A stretch of 64,000 bases of DNA from Acanthacorydalis orientalis. Its lineage: Eukaryota; Arthropoda; Insecta; Megaloptera; Corydalidae. The notes beneath the pieces were generated by a model, which saw nothing but the letters and a program-made list of their open reading frames with translations, ran no database searches and was not told the origin of the DNA. The stretch is from contig CM068325.1 in NCBI GenBank assembly GCA_034766995.1, positions 8,181,116-8,245,115 on the forward strand. The letters are read 5' to 3'. The position numbers and the translations under genes are program-made. Positions 1-15,000 of this stretch are shown in pieces. How positions within the stretch are numbered: position 1 is the stretch's first letter; each line of letters opens with the position of its first letter.

Positions 1-3000
1 ATTCTGTGATATTATCACTGAAGTAGCGTTTTTGTCGCTTGAAATTGCGATATTTTTCATATAAACGTGATTTTCAACGACCAGACTCGATATTTGTCGA
101 AAAATGTTGCAACTTTTATATAGAACTAACTTATTTTGACTGAAATAACACCAAATATGTATACATTTTTGGTAAATTCTGTGATATTATCACTGAAGTA
201 GCGTTTTTGTCGCTTGAAATTGCGATATTTTTCATATAAACGTGATTTTCAACGACCAGACTCGAGAATTGTTCAAAAATATTGCAACTTTTATATAGAA
301 CTGACATACTTTTACTGAAATAACACGAAATATGTGTACATTTTTGATAAATTCTGTGATATTATCACTGAAGTAGCGTTTTTGTCGCTTGAAATTGCGA
401 TATTTTTCATATAAACGTGATTTTCAACGACCAGACTCGAGAATTGTTCAAAAATATTGCAACTTTTATATAGAACTGACATACTTTTACTGAAATAACA
501 CGAAATATGTGTACATTTTTGATAAATTCTGTGATATTATCACTGAAATAGCGTTTTTGTCGCTTGAAATTGCGATATTTTTCATATAAACGTGATTTTC
601 AACGACCAGACTCGATATTTGACGAAAAATGTTGCAACTTTTATATAAAACTAACTTATTTTGACTGAAATAACACGAAACATGTATACATTTTTTGTAA
701 ATTCTGTGATATTATCACTGAAATAGCGTTTTTGTCGCTTGAAATTGCGATATTTTTCATATAAACGTGATTTTCAACGACCAGACTCGATATTTGTCGA
801 AAAATGTTGCAACTTTTATATAGAACTAACATATTTTGACTGAAATAACACCAAATATGTATACATTTTTGGTAAATTCTGTGATATTATCACTGAAGTA
901 GCGTTTTTGTCGCTTGAAATTGCGATATTTTTCATATAAACGTGATTTTCAACGACCAGACTCGAGAATTGTTCAAAAATATTGCAACTTTTATATAGAA
1001 CTGACATACTTTTACTGAAATAACACGAAATATGTGTACATTTTTGATAAATTCTGTGATATTATCACTGAAGTAGCGTTTTTGTCGCTTGAAATTGCGA
1101 TATTTTTCATATAAACGTGATTTTCAACGACCAGACTCGAGAATTGTTCAAAAATATTGCAACTTTTATATAGAACTGACATACTTTTACTGAAATAACA
1201 CGAAATATGTGTACATTTTTGATAAATTCTGTGATATTATCACTGAAGTAGCGTTTTTGTCGCTTGAAATTGCGATATTTTTCATATAAACGTGATTTTC
1301 AACGACCAGACTCGAGAATTGTTCAAAAATATTGCAACTTTTATATAGAACTGACATACTTTTACTGAAATAACACGAAATATGTGTACATTTTTGATAA
1401 ATTCTGTGATATTATCACTGAAGTAGCGTTTTTGTCGCTTGAAATTGCGATATTTTTCATATAAACGTGATTTTCAACGACCAGACTCGATATTTGTCGA
1501 AAAATGTTGCAACTTTTATATAGAACTGACATACTTTTACTGAAATAACACGAAATATGTGTACATTTTTGATAAATTCTGTGATATTATCACTGAAGTA
1601 GCGTTTTTGTCGCTTGAAATTGCGATATTTTTCATATAAACGTGATTTTCAACGACCAGACTCGAGAATTGTTCAAAAATATTGCAACTTTTATATAGAA
1701 CAGACATACTTTTACTGAAATAACACGAAATATGTATACATTTTTGGTAAATTCTGTGATATTATCACTGAAATAGCGTTTTTGTCGCTTGAAATTGCGA
1801 TATTTTTCATATAAACGTGATTTTCAACGACCAGACTCGAGAATTGTTCAAAAATATTGCAACTTTTATATAGAACTGACATACTTTTACTGAAATAACA
1901 CGAAATATGTGTACATTTTTGATAAATTCTGTGATATTATCACTGAAGTAGCGTTTTTGTCGCTTGAAATTGCGATATTTTTCATATAAACGTGATTTTC
2001 AACGACCAGACTCGAGAATTGTTCAAAAATATTGCAACTTTTATATAGAACTGACATACTTTTACTGAAATAACACGAAATATGTGTACATTTTTGATAA
2101 ATTCTGTGATATTATCACTGAAGTAGCGTTTTTGTCGCTTGAAATTGCGATATTTTTCATATAAACGTGATTTTCAACGACCAGACTCGAGAATTGTTCA
2201 AAAATATTGCAACTTTTATATAGAACTGACATACTTTTACTGAAATAACACGAAATATGTGTACATTTTTGATAAATTCTGTGATATTATCACTGAAGTA
2301 GCGTTTTTGTCGCTTGAAATTGCGATATTTTTCATATAAACGTGATTTTCAACGACCAGACTCGAGAATTGTTCAAAAATATTGCAACTTTTATATAGAA
2401 CTGACATACTTTTACTGAAATAACACGAAATATGTGTACATTTTTGATAAATTCTGTGATATTATCACTGAAGTAGCGTTTTTGTCGCTTGAAATTGCGA
2501 TATTTTTCATATAAACGTGATTTTCAACGACCAGACTCGATATTTGACGAAAAATGTTGCAACTTTTATATAGAACTAACTTATTTTGACTGAAATAACA
2601 CCAAATATGTATACATTTTTGGTAAATTCTGTGATATTATCACTGAAGTAGCGTTTTTGTCGCTTGAAATTGCGATATTTTTCATATAAACGTGATTTTC
2701 AACGACCAGACTCGAGAATTGTTCAAAAATATTGCAACTTTTATATAGAACTGACATACTTTTACTGAAATAACACGAAATATGTGTACATTTTTGATAA
2801 ATTCTGTGATATTATCACTGAAGTAGCGTTTTTGTCGCTTGAAATTGCGATATTTTTCATATAAACGTGATTTTCAACGACCAGACTCGAGAATTGTTCA
2901 AAAATATTGCAACTTTTATATAGAACTGACATACTTTTACTGAAATAACACGAAATATGTGTACATTTTTGATAAATTCTGTGATATTATCACTGAAGTA

Positions 3001-6000
3001 GCGTTTTTGTCGCTTGAAATTGCGATATTTTTCATATAAACGTGATTTTCAACGACCAGACTCGATATTTGACGAAAAATGTTGCAACTTTTATATAAAA
3101 CTAACTTATTTTGACTGAAATAACACGAAACATGTATACATTTTTTGTAAATTCTGTGATATTATCACTGAAATAGCGTTTTTGTCGCTTGAAATTGCGA
3201 TATTTTTCATATAAACGTGATTTTCAACGACCAGACTCGAGAATTGTTCAAAAATATTGCAACTTTTATATAGAACTGACATACTTTTACTGAAATAACA
3301 CGAAATATGTGTACATTTTTGATAAATTCTGTGATATTATCACTGAAGTAGCGTTTTTGTCGCTTGAAATTGCGATATTTTTCATATAAACGTGATTTTC
3401 AACGACCAGACTCGAGAATTGTTCAAAAATATTGCAACTTTTATATAGAACTGACATACTTTTACTGAAATAACACGAAATATGTGTACATTTTTGATAA
3501 ATTCTGTGATATTATCACTGAAATAGCGTTTTTGTCGCTTGAAATTGCGATATTTTTCATATAAACGTGATTTTCAACGACCAGACTCGAGAATTGTTCA
3601 AAAATATTGCAACTTTTATATAGAACTGACATACTTTTACTGAAATAACACGAAATATGTGTACATTTTTGATAAATTCTGTGATATTATCACTGAAATA
3701 GCGTTTTTGTCGCTTGAAATTGCGATATTTTTCATATAAACGTGATTTTCAACGACCAGACTCGATATTTGACGAAAAATGTTGCAACTTTTATATAAAA
3801 CTAACTTATTTTGACTGAAATAACACGAAACATGTATACATTTTTGGTAAATTCTGTGATATTATCACTGAAATAGCGTTTTTGTCGCTTGAAATTGCGA
3901 TATTTTTCATATAAACGTGATTTTCAACGACCAGACTCGATATTTGAAGAAAAATGTTGCAACTTTTATATAGAACTAACTTATTTTGACTGAAATAACA
4001 CCAAATATGTATACATTTTTGGTAAATTCTGTGATATTATCACTGAAGTAGCGTTTTTGTCGCTTGAAATTGCGATATTTTTCATATAAACGTGATTTTC
4101 AACGACCAGACTCGAGAATTGTTCAAAAATATTGCAACTTTTATATAGAACTGACATACTTTTACTGAAATAACACGAAATATGTGTACATTTTTGATAA
4201 ATTCTGTGATATTATCACTGAAGTAGCGTTTTTGTCGCTTGAAATTGCGATATTTTTCATATAAACGTGATTTTCAACGACCAGACTCGAGAATTGTTCA
4301 AAAATATTGCAACTTTTATATAGAACTGACATACTTTTACTGAAATAACACGAAATATGTGTACATTTTTGATAAATTCTGTGATATTATCACTGAAGTA
4401 GCGTTTTTGTCGCTTGAAATTGCGATATTTTTCATATAAACGTGATTTTCAACGACCAGACTCGAGAATTGTTCAAAAATATTGCAACTTTTATATAGAA
4501 CTGACATACTTTTACTGAAATAACACGAAATATGTGTACATTTTTGATAAATTCTGTGATATTATCACTGAAGTAGCGTTTTTGTCGCTTGAAATTGCGA
4601 TATTTTTCATATAAACGTGATTTTCAACGACCAGACTCGATATTTGACGAAAAATATTGCAACTTTTATATAGAACTGACATACTTTTACTGAAATAACA
4701 CGAAATATGTGTACATTTTTGATAAATTCTGTGATATTATCACTGAAGTAGCGTTTTTGTCGCTTGAAATTGCGATATTTTTCATATAAACGTGATTTTC
4801 AACGACCAGACTCGAGAATTGTTCAAAAATATTGCAACTTTTATATAGAACTGACATACTTTTACTGAAATAACACGAAATATGTGTACATTTTTGATAA
4901 ATTCTGTGATATTATCACTGAAGTAGCGTTTTTGTCGCTTGAAATTGCGATATTTTTCATATAAACGTGATTTTCAACGACCAGACTCGAGAATTGTTCA
5001 AAAATATTGCAACTTTTATATAGAACTGACATACTTTTACTGAAATAACACGAAATATGTGTACATTTTTGATAAATTCTGTGATATTATCACTGAAATA
5101 GCGTTTTTGTCGCTTGAAATTGCGATATTTTTCATATAAACGTGATTTTCAACGACCAGACTCGAGAATTGTTCAAAAATATTGCAACTTTTATATAGAA
5201 CTGACATACTTTTACTGAAATAACACGAAATATGTGTACATTTTTGATAAATTCTGTGATATTATCACTGAAGTAGCGTTTTTGTCGCTTGAAATTGCGA
5301 TATTTTTCATATAAACGTGATTTTCAACGACCAGACTCGAGAATTGTTCAAAAATATTGCAACTTTTATATAGAACTGACATACTTTTACTGAAATAACA
5401 CGAAATATGTGTACATTTTTGATAAATTCTGTGATATTATCACTGAAATAGCGTTTTTGTCGCTTGAAATTGCGATATTTTTCATATAAACGTGATTTTC
5501 AACGACCAGACTCGATATTTGACGAAAAATGTTGCAACTTTTATATAGAACTAACTTATTTTGACTGAAATAACACCAAATATGTATACATTTTTGATAA
5601 ATTCTGTGATATTATCACTGAAGTAGCGTTTTTGTCGCTTGAAATTGCGATATTTTTCATATAAACGTGATTTTCAACGACCAGACTCGAGAATTGTTCA
5701 AAAATATTGCAACTTTTATATAGAACTGACATACTTTTACTGAAATAACACGAAATATGTGTACATTTTTGATAAATTCTGTGATATTATCACTGAAGTA
5801 GCGTTTTTGTCGCTTGAAATTGCGATATTTTTCATATAAACGTGATTTTCAACGACCAGACTCGAGAATTGTTCAAAAATATTGCAACTTTTATATAGAA
5901 CTGACATACTTTTACTGAAATAACACGAAATATGTGTACATTTTTGATAAATTCTGTGATATTATCACTGAAATAGCGTTTTTGTCGCTTGAAATTGCGA

Positions 6001-9000
6001 TATTTTTCATATAAACGTGATTTTCAACGACCAGACTCGAGAATTGTTCAAAAATATTGCAACTTTTATATAGAACTGACATACTTTTACTGAAATAACA
6101 CGAAATATGTGTACATTTTTGATAAATTCTGTGATATTATCACTGAAATAGCGTTTTTGTCGCTTGAAATTGCGATATTTTTCATATAAACGTGATTTTC
6201 AACGACCAGACTCGATATTTGACGAAAAATGTTGCAACTTTTATATAAAACTAACTTATTTTGACTGAAATAACACGAAACATGTATACATTTTTTGTAA
6301 ATTCTGTGATATTATCACTGAAATAGCGTTTTTGTCGCTTGAAATTGCGATATTTTTCATATAAACGTGATTTTCAACGACCAGACTCGAGAATTGTTCA
6401 AAAATATTGCAACTTTTATATAGAACTGACATACTTTTACTGAAATAACACGAAATATGTGTACATTTTTGATAAATTCTGTGATATTATCACTGAAGTA
6501 GCGTTTTTGTCGCTTGAAATTGCGATATTTTTCATATAAACGTGATTTTCAACGACCAGACTCGAGAATTGTTCAAAAATATTGCAACTTTTATATAGAA
6601 CTGACATACTTTTACTGAAATAACACGAAATATGTGTACATTTTTGATAAATTCTGTGATATTATCACTGAAATAGCGTTTTTGTCGCTTGAAATTGCGA
6701 TATTTTTCATATAAACGTGATTTTCAACGACCAGACTCGAGAATTGTTCAAAAATATTGCAACTTTTATATAGAACTGACATACTTTTACTGAAATAACA
6801 CGAAATATGTGTACATTTTTGATAAATTCTGTGATATTATCACTGAAGTAGCGTTTTTGTCGCTTGAAATTGCGATATTTTTCATATAAACGTGATTTTC
6901 AACGACCAGACTCGATATTTGTCGAAAAATGTTGCAACTTTTATATAGAACTAACTTATTTTGACTGAAATAACACCAAATATGTATACATTTTTGGTAA
7001 ATTCTGTGATATTATCACTGAAGTAGCGTTTTTGTCGCTTGAAATTGCGATATTTTTCATATAAACGTGATTTTCAACGACCAGACTCGAGAATTGTTCA
7101 AAAATATTGCAACTTTTATATAGAACTGACATACTTTTACTGAAATAACACGAAATATGTGTACATTTTTGATAAATTCTGTGATATTATCACTGAAATA
7201 GCGTTTTTGTCGCTTGAAATTGCGATATTTTTCATATAAACGTGATTTTCAACGACCAGACTCGAGAATTGTTCAAAAATATTGCAACTTTTATATAGAA
7301 CTGACATACTTTTACTGAAATAACACGAAATATGTGTACATTTTTGATAAATTCTGTGATATTATCACTGAAGTAGCGTTTTTGTCGCTTGAAATTGCGA
7401 TATTTTTCATATAAACGTGATTTTCAACGACCAGACTCGATATTTGACGAAAAATGTTGCAACTTTTATATAAAACTAACTTATTTTGACTGAAATAACA
7501 CGAAACATGTATACATTTTTTGTAAATTCTGTGATATTATCACTGAAATAGCGTTTTTGTCGCTTGAAATAGCGATATTTTTCATATAAACGTGATTTTC
7601 AACGACCAGACTCGATATTTGTCGAAAAATGTTGCAACTTTTATATAGAACTAACTTATTTTGACTGAAATAACACCAAATATGTATACATTTTTGGTAC
7701 ATTCTGTGATATTATCACTGAAGTAGCGTTTTTGTCGCTTGAAATTGCGATATTTTTCATATAAACGTGATTTTCAACGACCAGACTCGAGAATTGTTCA
7801 AAAATATTGCAACTTTTATATAGAACTGACATACTTTTACTGAAATAACACGAAATATGTGTACATTTTTGATAAATTCTGTGATATTATCACTGAAGTA
7901 GCGTTTTTGTCGCTTGAAATTGCGATATTTTTCATATAAACGTGATTTTCAACGACCAGACTCGAGAATTGTTCAAAAATATTGCAACTTTTATATAGAA
8001 CTGACATACTTTTACTGAAATAACACGAAATATGTGTACATTTTTGATAAATTCTGTGATATTATCACTGAAATAGCGTTTTTGTCGCTTGAAATTGCGA
8101 TATTTTTCATATAAACGTGATTTTCAACGACCAGACTCGATATTTGAAGAAAAATGTTGCAACTTTTATATAGAACTAACTTATTTTGACTGAAATAACA
8201 CCAAATATGTATACATTTTTGGTAAATTCTGTGATATTATCACTGAAGTAGCGTTTTTGTCGCTTGAAATTGCGATATTTTTCATATAAACGTGATTTTC
8301 AACGACCAGACTCGAGAATTGTTCAAAAATATTGCAACTTTTATATAGAACTGACATACTTTTACTGAAATAACACGAAATATGTGTACATTTTTGGTAA
8401 ATTCTGTGATATTATCACTGAAATAGCGTTTTTGTCGCTTGAAATTGCGATATTTTTCATATAAACGTGATTTTCAACGACCAGACTCGAGAATTGTTCA
8501 AAAATATTGCAACTTTTATATAGAACTGACATACTTTTACTGAAATAACACGAAATATGTGTACATTTTTGATAAATTCTGTGATATTATCACTGAAATA
8601 GCGTTTTTGTCGCTTGAAATTGCGATATTTTTCATATAAACGTGATTTTCAACGACCAGACTCGAGAATTGTTCAAAAATATTGCAACTTTTATATAGAA
8701 CTGACATACTTTTACTGAAATAACACGAAATATGTGTACATTTTTGATAAATTCTGTGATATTATCACTGAAATAGCGTTTTTGTCGCTTGAAATTGCGA
8801 TATTTTTCATATAAACGTGATTTTCAACGACCAGACTCGATATTTGACGAAAAATGTTGCAACTTTTATATAAAACTAACTTATTTTGACTGAAATAACA
8901 CGAAACATGTATACATTTTTTGTAAATTCTGTGATATTATCACTGAAATAGCGTTTTTGTCGCTTGAAATTGCGATATTTTTCATATAAACGTGATTTTC

Positions 9001-12000
9001 AACGACCAGACTCGATATTTGAAGAAAAATGTTGCAACTTTTATATAGAACTAACTTATTTTGACTGAAATAACACCAAATATGTATACATTTTTGGTAA
9101 ATTCTGTGATATTATCACTGAAGTAGCGTTTTTGTCGCTTGAAATTGCGATATTTTTCATATAAACGTGATTTTCAACGACCAGACTCGAGAATTGTTCA
9201 AAAATATTGCAACTTTTATATAGAACTGACATACTTTTACTGAAATAACACGAAATATGTGTACATTTTTGATAAATTCTGTGATATTATCACTGAAGTA
9301 GCGTTTTTGTCGCTTGAAATTGCGATATTTTTCATATAAACGTGATTTTCAACGACCAGACTCGAGAATTGTTCAAAAATATTGCAACTTTTATATAGAA
9401 CTGACATACTTTTACTGAAATAACACGAAATATGTGTACATTTTTGATAAATTCTGTGATATTATCACTGAAGTAGCGTTTTTGTCGCTTGAAATTGCGA
9501 TATTTTTCATATAAACGTGATTTTCAACGACCAGACTCGAGAATTGTTCAAAAATATTGCAACTTTTATATAGAACTGACATACTTTTACTGAAATAACA
9601 CGAAATATGTGTACATTTTTGATAAATTCTGTGATATTATCACTGAAGTAGCGTTTTTGTCGCTTGAAATTGCGATATTTTTCATATAAACGTGATTTTC
9701 AACGACCAGACTCGATATTTGACGAAAAATGTTGCAACTTTTATATAAAACTAACTTATTTTGACTGAAATAACACGAAACATGTATACATTTTTTGTAA
9801 ATTCTGTGATATTATCACTGAAATAGCGTTTTTGTCGCTTGAAATAGCGATATTTTTCATATAAACGTGATTTTCAACGACCAGACTCGATATTTGTCGA
9901 AAAATGTTGCAACTTTTATATAGAACTAACTTATTTTGACTGAAATAACACGAAATATGTGTACATTTTTGATAAATTCTGTGATATTATCACTGAAGTA
10001 GCGTTTTTGTCGCTTGAAATTGCGATATTTTTCATATAAACGTGATTTTCAACGACCAGACTCGAGAATTGTTCAAAAATATTGCAACTTTTATATAGAA
10101 CTGACATACTTTTACTGAAATAACACGAAATATGTGTACATTTTTGATAAATTCTGTGATATTATCACTGAAGTAGCGTTTTTGTCGCTTGAAATTGCGA
10201 TATTTTTCATATAAACGTGATTTTCAACGACCAGACTCGAGAATTGTTCAAAAATATTGCAACTTTTATATAGAACTGACATACTTTTACTGAAATAACA
10301 CGAAATATGTGTACATTTTTGATAAATTCTGTGATATTATCACTGAAGTAGCGTTTTTGTCGCTTGAAATTGCGATATTTTTCATATAAACGTGATTTTC
10401 AACGACCAGACTCGAGAATTGTTCAAAAATATTGCAACTTTTATATAGAACTGACATACTTTTACTGAAATAACACGAAATATGTGTACATTTTTGATAA
10501 ATTCTGTGATATTATCACTGAAGTAGCGTTTTTGTCGCTTGAAATTGCGATATTTTTCATATAAACGTGATTTTCAACGACCAGACTCGATATTTGACGA
10601 AAAATGTTGCAACTTTTATATAAAACTAACTTATTTTGACTGAAATAACACGAAACATGTATACATTTTTTGTAAATTCTGTGATATTATCACTGAAATA
10701 GCGTTTTTGTCGCTTGAAATAGCGATATTTTTCATATAAACGTGATTTTCAACGACCAGACTCGATATTTGTCGAAAAATGTTGCAACTTTTATATAGAA
10801 CTAACTTATTTTGACTGAAATAACACCAAATATGTATACATTTTTGGTACATTCTGTGATATTATCACTGAAGTAGCGTTTTTGTCGCTTGAAATTGCGA
10901 TATTTTTCATATAAACGTGATTTTCAACGACCAGACTCGAGAATTGTTCAAAAATATTGCAACTTTTATATAGAACTGACATACTTTTACTGAAATAACA
11001 CGAAATATGTGTACATTTTTGATAAATTCTGTGATATTATCACTGAAATAGCGTTTTTGTCGCTTGAAATTGCGATATTTTTCATATAAACGTGATTTTC
11101 AACGACCAGACTCGAGAATTGTTCAAAAATATTGCAACTTTTATATAGAACTGACATACTTTTACTGAAATAACACGAAATATGTGTACATTTTTGATAA
11201 ATTCTGTGATATTATCACTGAAGTAGCGTTTTTGTCGCTTGAAATTGCGATATTTTTCATATAAACGTGATTTTCAACGACCAGACTCGAGAATTGTTCA
11301 AAAATATTGCAACTTTTATATAGAACTGACATACTTTTACTGAAATAACACGAAATATGTGTACATTTTTGATAAATTCTGTGATATTATCACTGAAGTA
11401 GCGTTTTTGTCGCTTGAAATTGCGATATTTTTCATATAAACGTGATTTTCAACGACCAGACTCGAGAATTGTTCAAAAATATTGCAACTTTTATATAGAA
11501 CTGACATACTTTTACTGAAATAACACGAAATATGTGTACATTTTTGATAAATTCTGTGATATTATCACTGAAGTAGCGTTTTTGTCGCTTGAAATTGCGA
11601 TATTTTTCATATAAACGTGATTTTCAACGACCAGACTCGAGAATTGTTCAAAAATATTGCAACTTTTATATAGAACTGACATACTTTTACTGAAATAACA
11701 CGAAATATGTGTACATTTTTGATAAATTCTGTGATATTATCACTGAAGTAGCGTTTTTGTCGCTTGAAATTGCGATATTTTTCATATAAACGTGATTTTC
11801 AACGACCAGACTCGAGAATTGTTCAAAAATATTGCAACTTTTATATAGAACTGACATACTTTTACTGAAATAACACGAAATATGTGTACATTTTTGATAA
11901 ATTCTGTGATATTATCACTGAAATAGCGTTTTTGTCGCTTGAAATTGCGATATTTTTCATATAAACGTGATTTTCAACGACCAGACTCGATATTTGTCGA

Positions 12001-15000
12001 AAAATGTTGCAACTTTTATATAGAACTAACATATTTTGACTGAAATAACACCAAATATGTATACATTTTTGGTAAATTCTGTGATATTATCACTGAAATA
12101 GCGTTTTTGTCGCTTGAAATTGCGATATTTTTCATATAAACGTGATTTTCAACGACCAGACTCGAGAATTGTTCAAAAATATTGCAACTTTTATATAGAA
12201 CTGACATACTTTTACTGAAATAACACGAAATATGTGTACATTTTTGATAAATTCTGTGATATTATCACTGAAATAGCGTTTTTGTCGCTTGAAATTGCGA
12301 TATTTTTCATATAAACGTGATTTTCAACGACCAGACTCGAGAATTGTTCAAAAATATTGCAACTTTTATATAGAACTGACATACTTTTACTGAAATAACA
12401 CGAAATATGTGTACATTTTTGATAAATTCTGTGATATTATCACTGAAATAGCGTTTTTGTCGCTTGAAATTGCGATATTTTTCATATAAACGTGATTTTC
12501 AACGACCAGACTCGAGAATTGTTCAAAAATATTGCAACTTTTATATAGAACTGACATACTTTTACTGAAATAACACGAAATATGTGTACATTTTTGATAA
12601 ATTCTGTGATATTATCACTGAAATAGCGTTTTTGTCGCTTGAAATTGCGATATTTTTCATATAAACGTGATTTTCAACGACCAGACTCGATATTTGACGA
12701 AAAATGTTGCAACTTTTATATAAAACTAACTTATTTTGACTGAAATAACACGAAACATGTATACATTTTTTGTAAATTCTGTGATATTATCACTGAAATA
12801 GCGTTTTTGTCGCTTGAAATTGCGATATTTTTCATATAAACGTGATTTTCAACGACCAGACTCGAGAATTGTTCAAAAATATTGCAACTTTTATATAGAA
12901 CTGACATACTTTTACTGAAATAACACGAAATATGTGTACATTTTTGATAAATTCTGTGATATTATCACTGAAGTAGCGTTTTTGTCGCTTGAAATTGCGA
13001 TATTTTTCATATAAACGTGATTTTCAACGACCAGACTCGAGAATTGTTCAAAAATATTGCAACTTTTATATAGAACTGACATACTTTTACTGAAATAACA
13101 CGAAATATGTGTACATTTTTGATAAATTCTGTGATATTATCACTGAAGTAGCGTTTTTGTCGCTTGAAATTGCGATATTTTTCATATAAACGTGATTTTC
13201 AACGACCAGACTCGAGAATTGTTCAAAAATATTGCAACTTTTATATAGAACTGACATACTTTTACTGAAATAACACGAAATATGTGTACATTTTTGATAA
13301 ATTCTGTGATATTATCACTGAAATAGCGTTTTTGTCGCTTGAAATTGCGATATTTTTCATATAAACGTGATTTTCAACGACCAGACTCGATATTTGTCGA
13401 AAAATGTTGCAACTTTTATATAGAACTAACATATTTTGACTGAAATAACACCAAATATGTATACATTTTTGGTAAATTCTGTGATATTATCACTGAAGTA
13501 GCGTTTTTGTCGCTTGAAATTGCGATATTTTTCATATAAACGTGATTTTCAACGACCAGACTCGAGAATTGTTCAAAAATATTGCAACTTTTATATAGAA
13601 CTGACATACTTTTACTGAAATAACACGAAATATGTGTACATTTTTGATAAATTCTGTGATATTATCACTGAAGTAGCGTTTTTGTCGCTTGAAATTGCGA
13701 TATTTTTCATATAAACGTGATTTTCAACGACCAGACTCGAGAATTGTTCAAAAATATTGCAACTTTTATATAGAACTGACATACTTTTACTGAAATAACA
13801 CGAAATATGTGTACATTTTTGATAAATTCTGTGATATTATCACTGAAGTAGCGTTTTTGTCGCTTGAAATTGCGATATTTTTCATATAAACGTGATTTTC
13901 AACGACCAGACTCGATATTTGACGAAAAATGTTGCAACTTTTATATAAAACTAACTTATTTTGACTGAAATAACACGAAACATGTATACATTTTTTGTAA
14001 ATTCTGTGATATTATCACTGAAATAGCGTTTTTGTCGCTTGAAATAGCGATATTTTTCATATAAACGTGATTTTCAACGACCAGACTCGATATTTGTCGA
14101 AAAATGTTGCAACTTTTATATAGAACTAACTTATTTTGACTGAAATAACACCAAATATGTATACATTTTTGGTACATTCTGTGATATTATCACTGAAGTA
14201 GCGTTTTTGTCGCTTGAAATTGCGATATTTTTCATATAAACGTGATTTTCAACGACCAGACTCGAGAATTGTTCAAAAATATTGCAACTTTTATATAGAA
14301 CTGACATACTTTTACTGAAATAACACGAAATATGTGTACATTTTTGATAAATTCTGTGATATTATCACTGAAGTAGCGTTTTTGTCGCTTGAAATTGCGA
14401 TATTTTTCATATAAACGTGATTTTCAACGACCAGACTCGAGAATTGTTCAAAAATATTGCAACTTTTATATAGAACTGACATACTTTTACTGAAATAACA
14501 CGAAATATGTGTACATTTTTGATAAATTCTGTGATATTATCACTGAAATAGCGTTTTTGTCGCTTGAAATAGCGATATTTTTCATATAAACGTGATTTTC
14601 AACGACCAGACTCGATATTTGAAGAAAAATGTTGCAACTTTTATATAGAACTAACTTATTTTGACTGAAATAACACCAAATATGTATACATTTTTGGTAA
14701 ATTCTGTGATATTATCACTGAAGTAGCGTTTTTGTCGCTTGAAATTGCGATATTTTTCATATAAACGTGATTTTCTACGACCAGACTCGATATTTGACGA
14801 AAAATGTTGCATCTTTTATATAGAACTAACTTATTTTGACTGAAATAACACCAAATATGTATACATTTTTGGTACATTCTGTGATATTATCACTGAAGTA
14901 GCGTTTTTGTCGCTTGAAATTGCGATATTTTTCATATAAACGTGATTTTCAACGACCAGACTCGAGAATTGTTCAAAAATATTGCAACTTTTATATAGAA

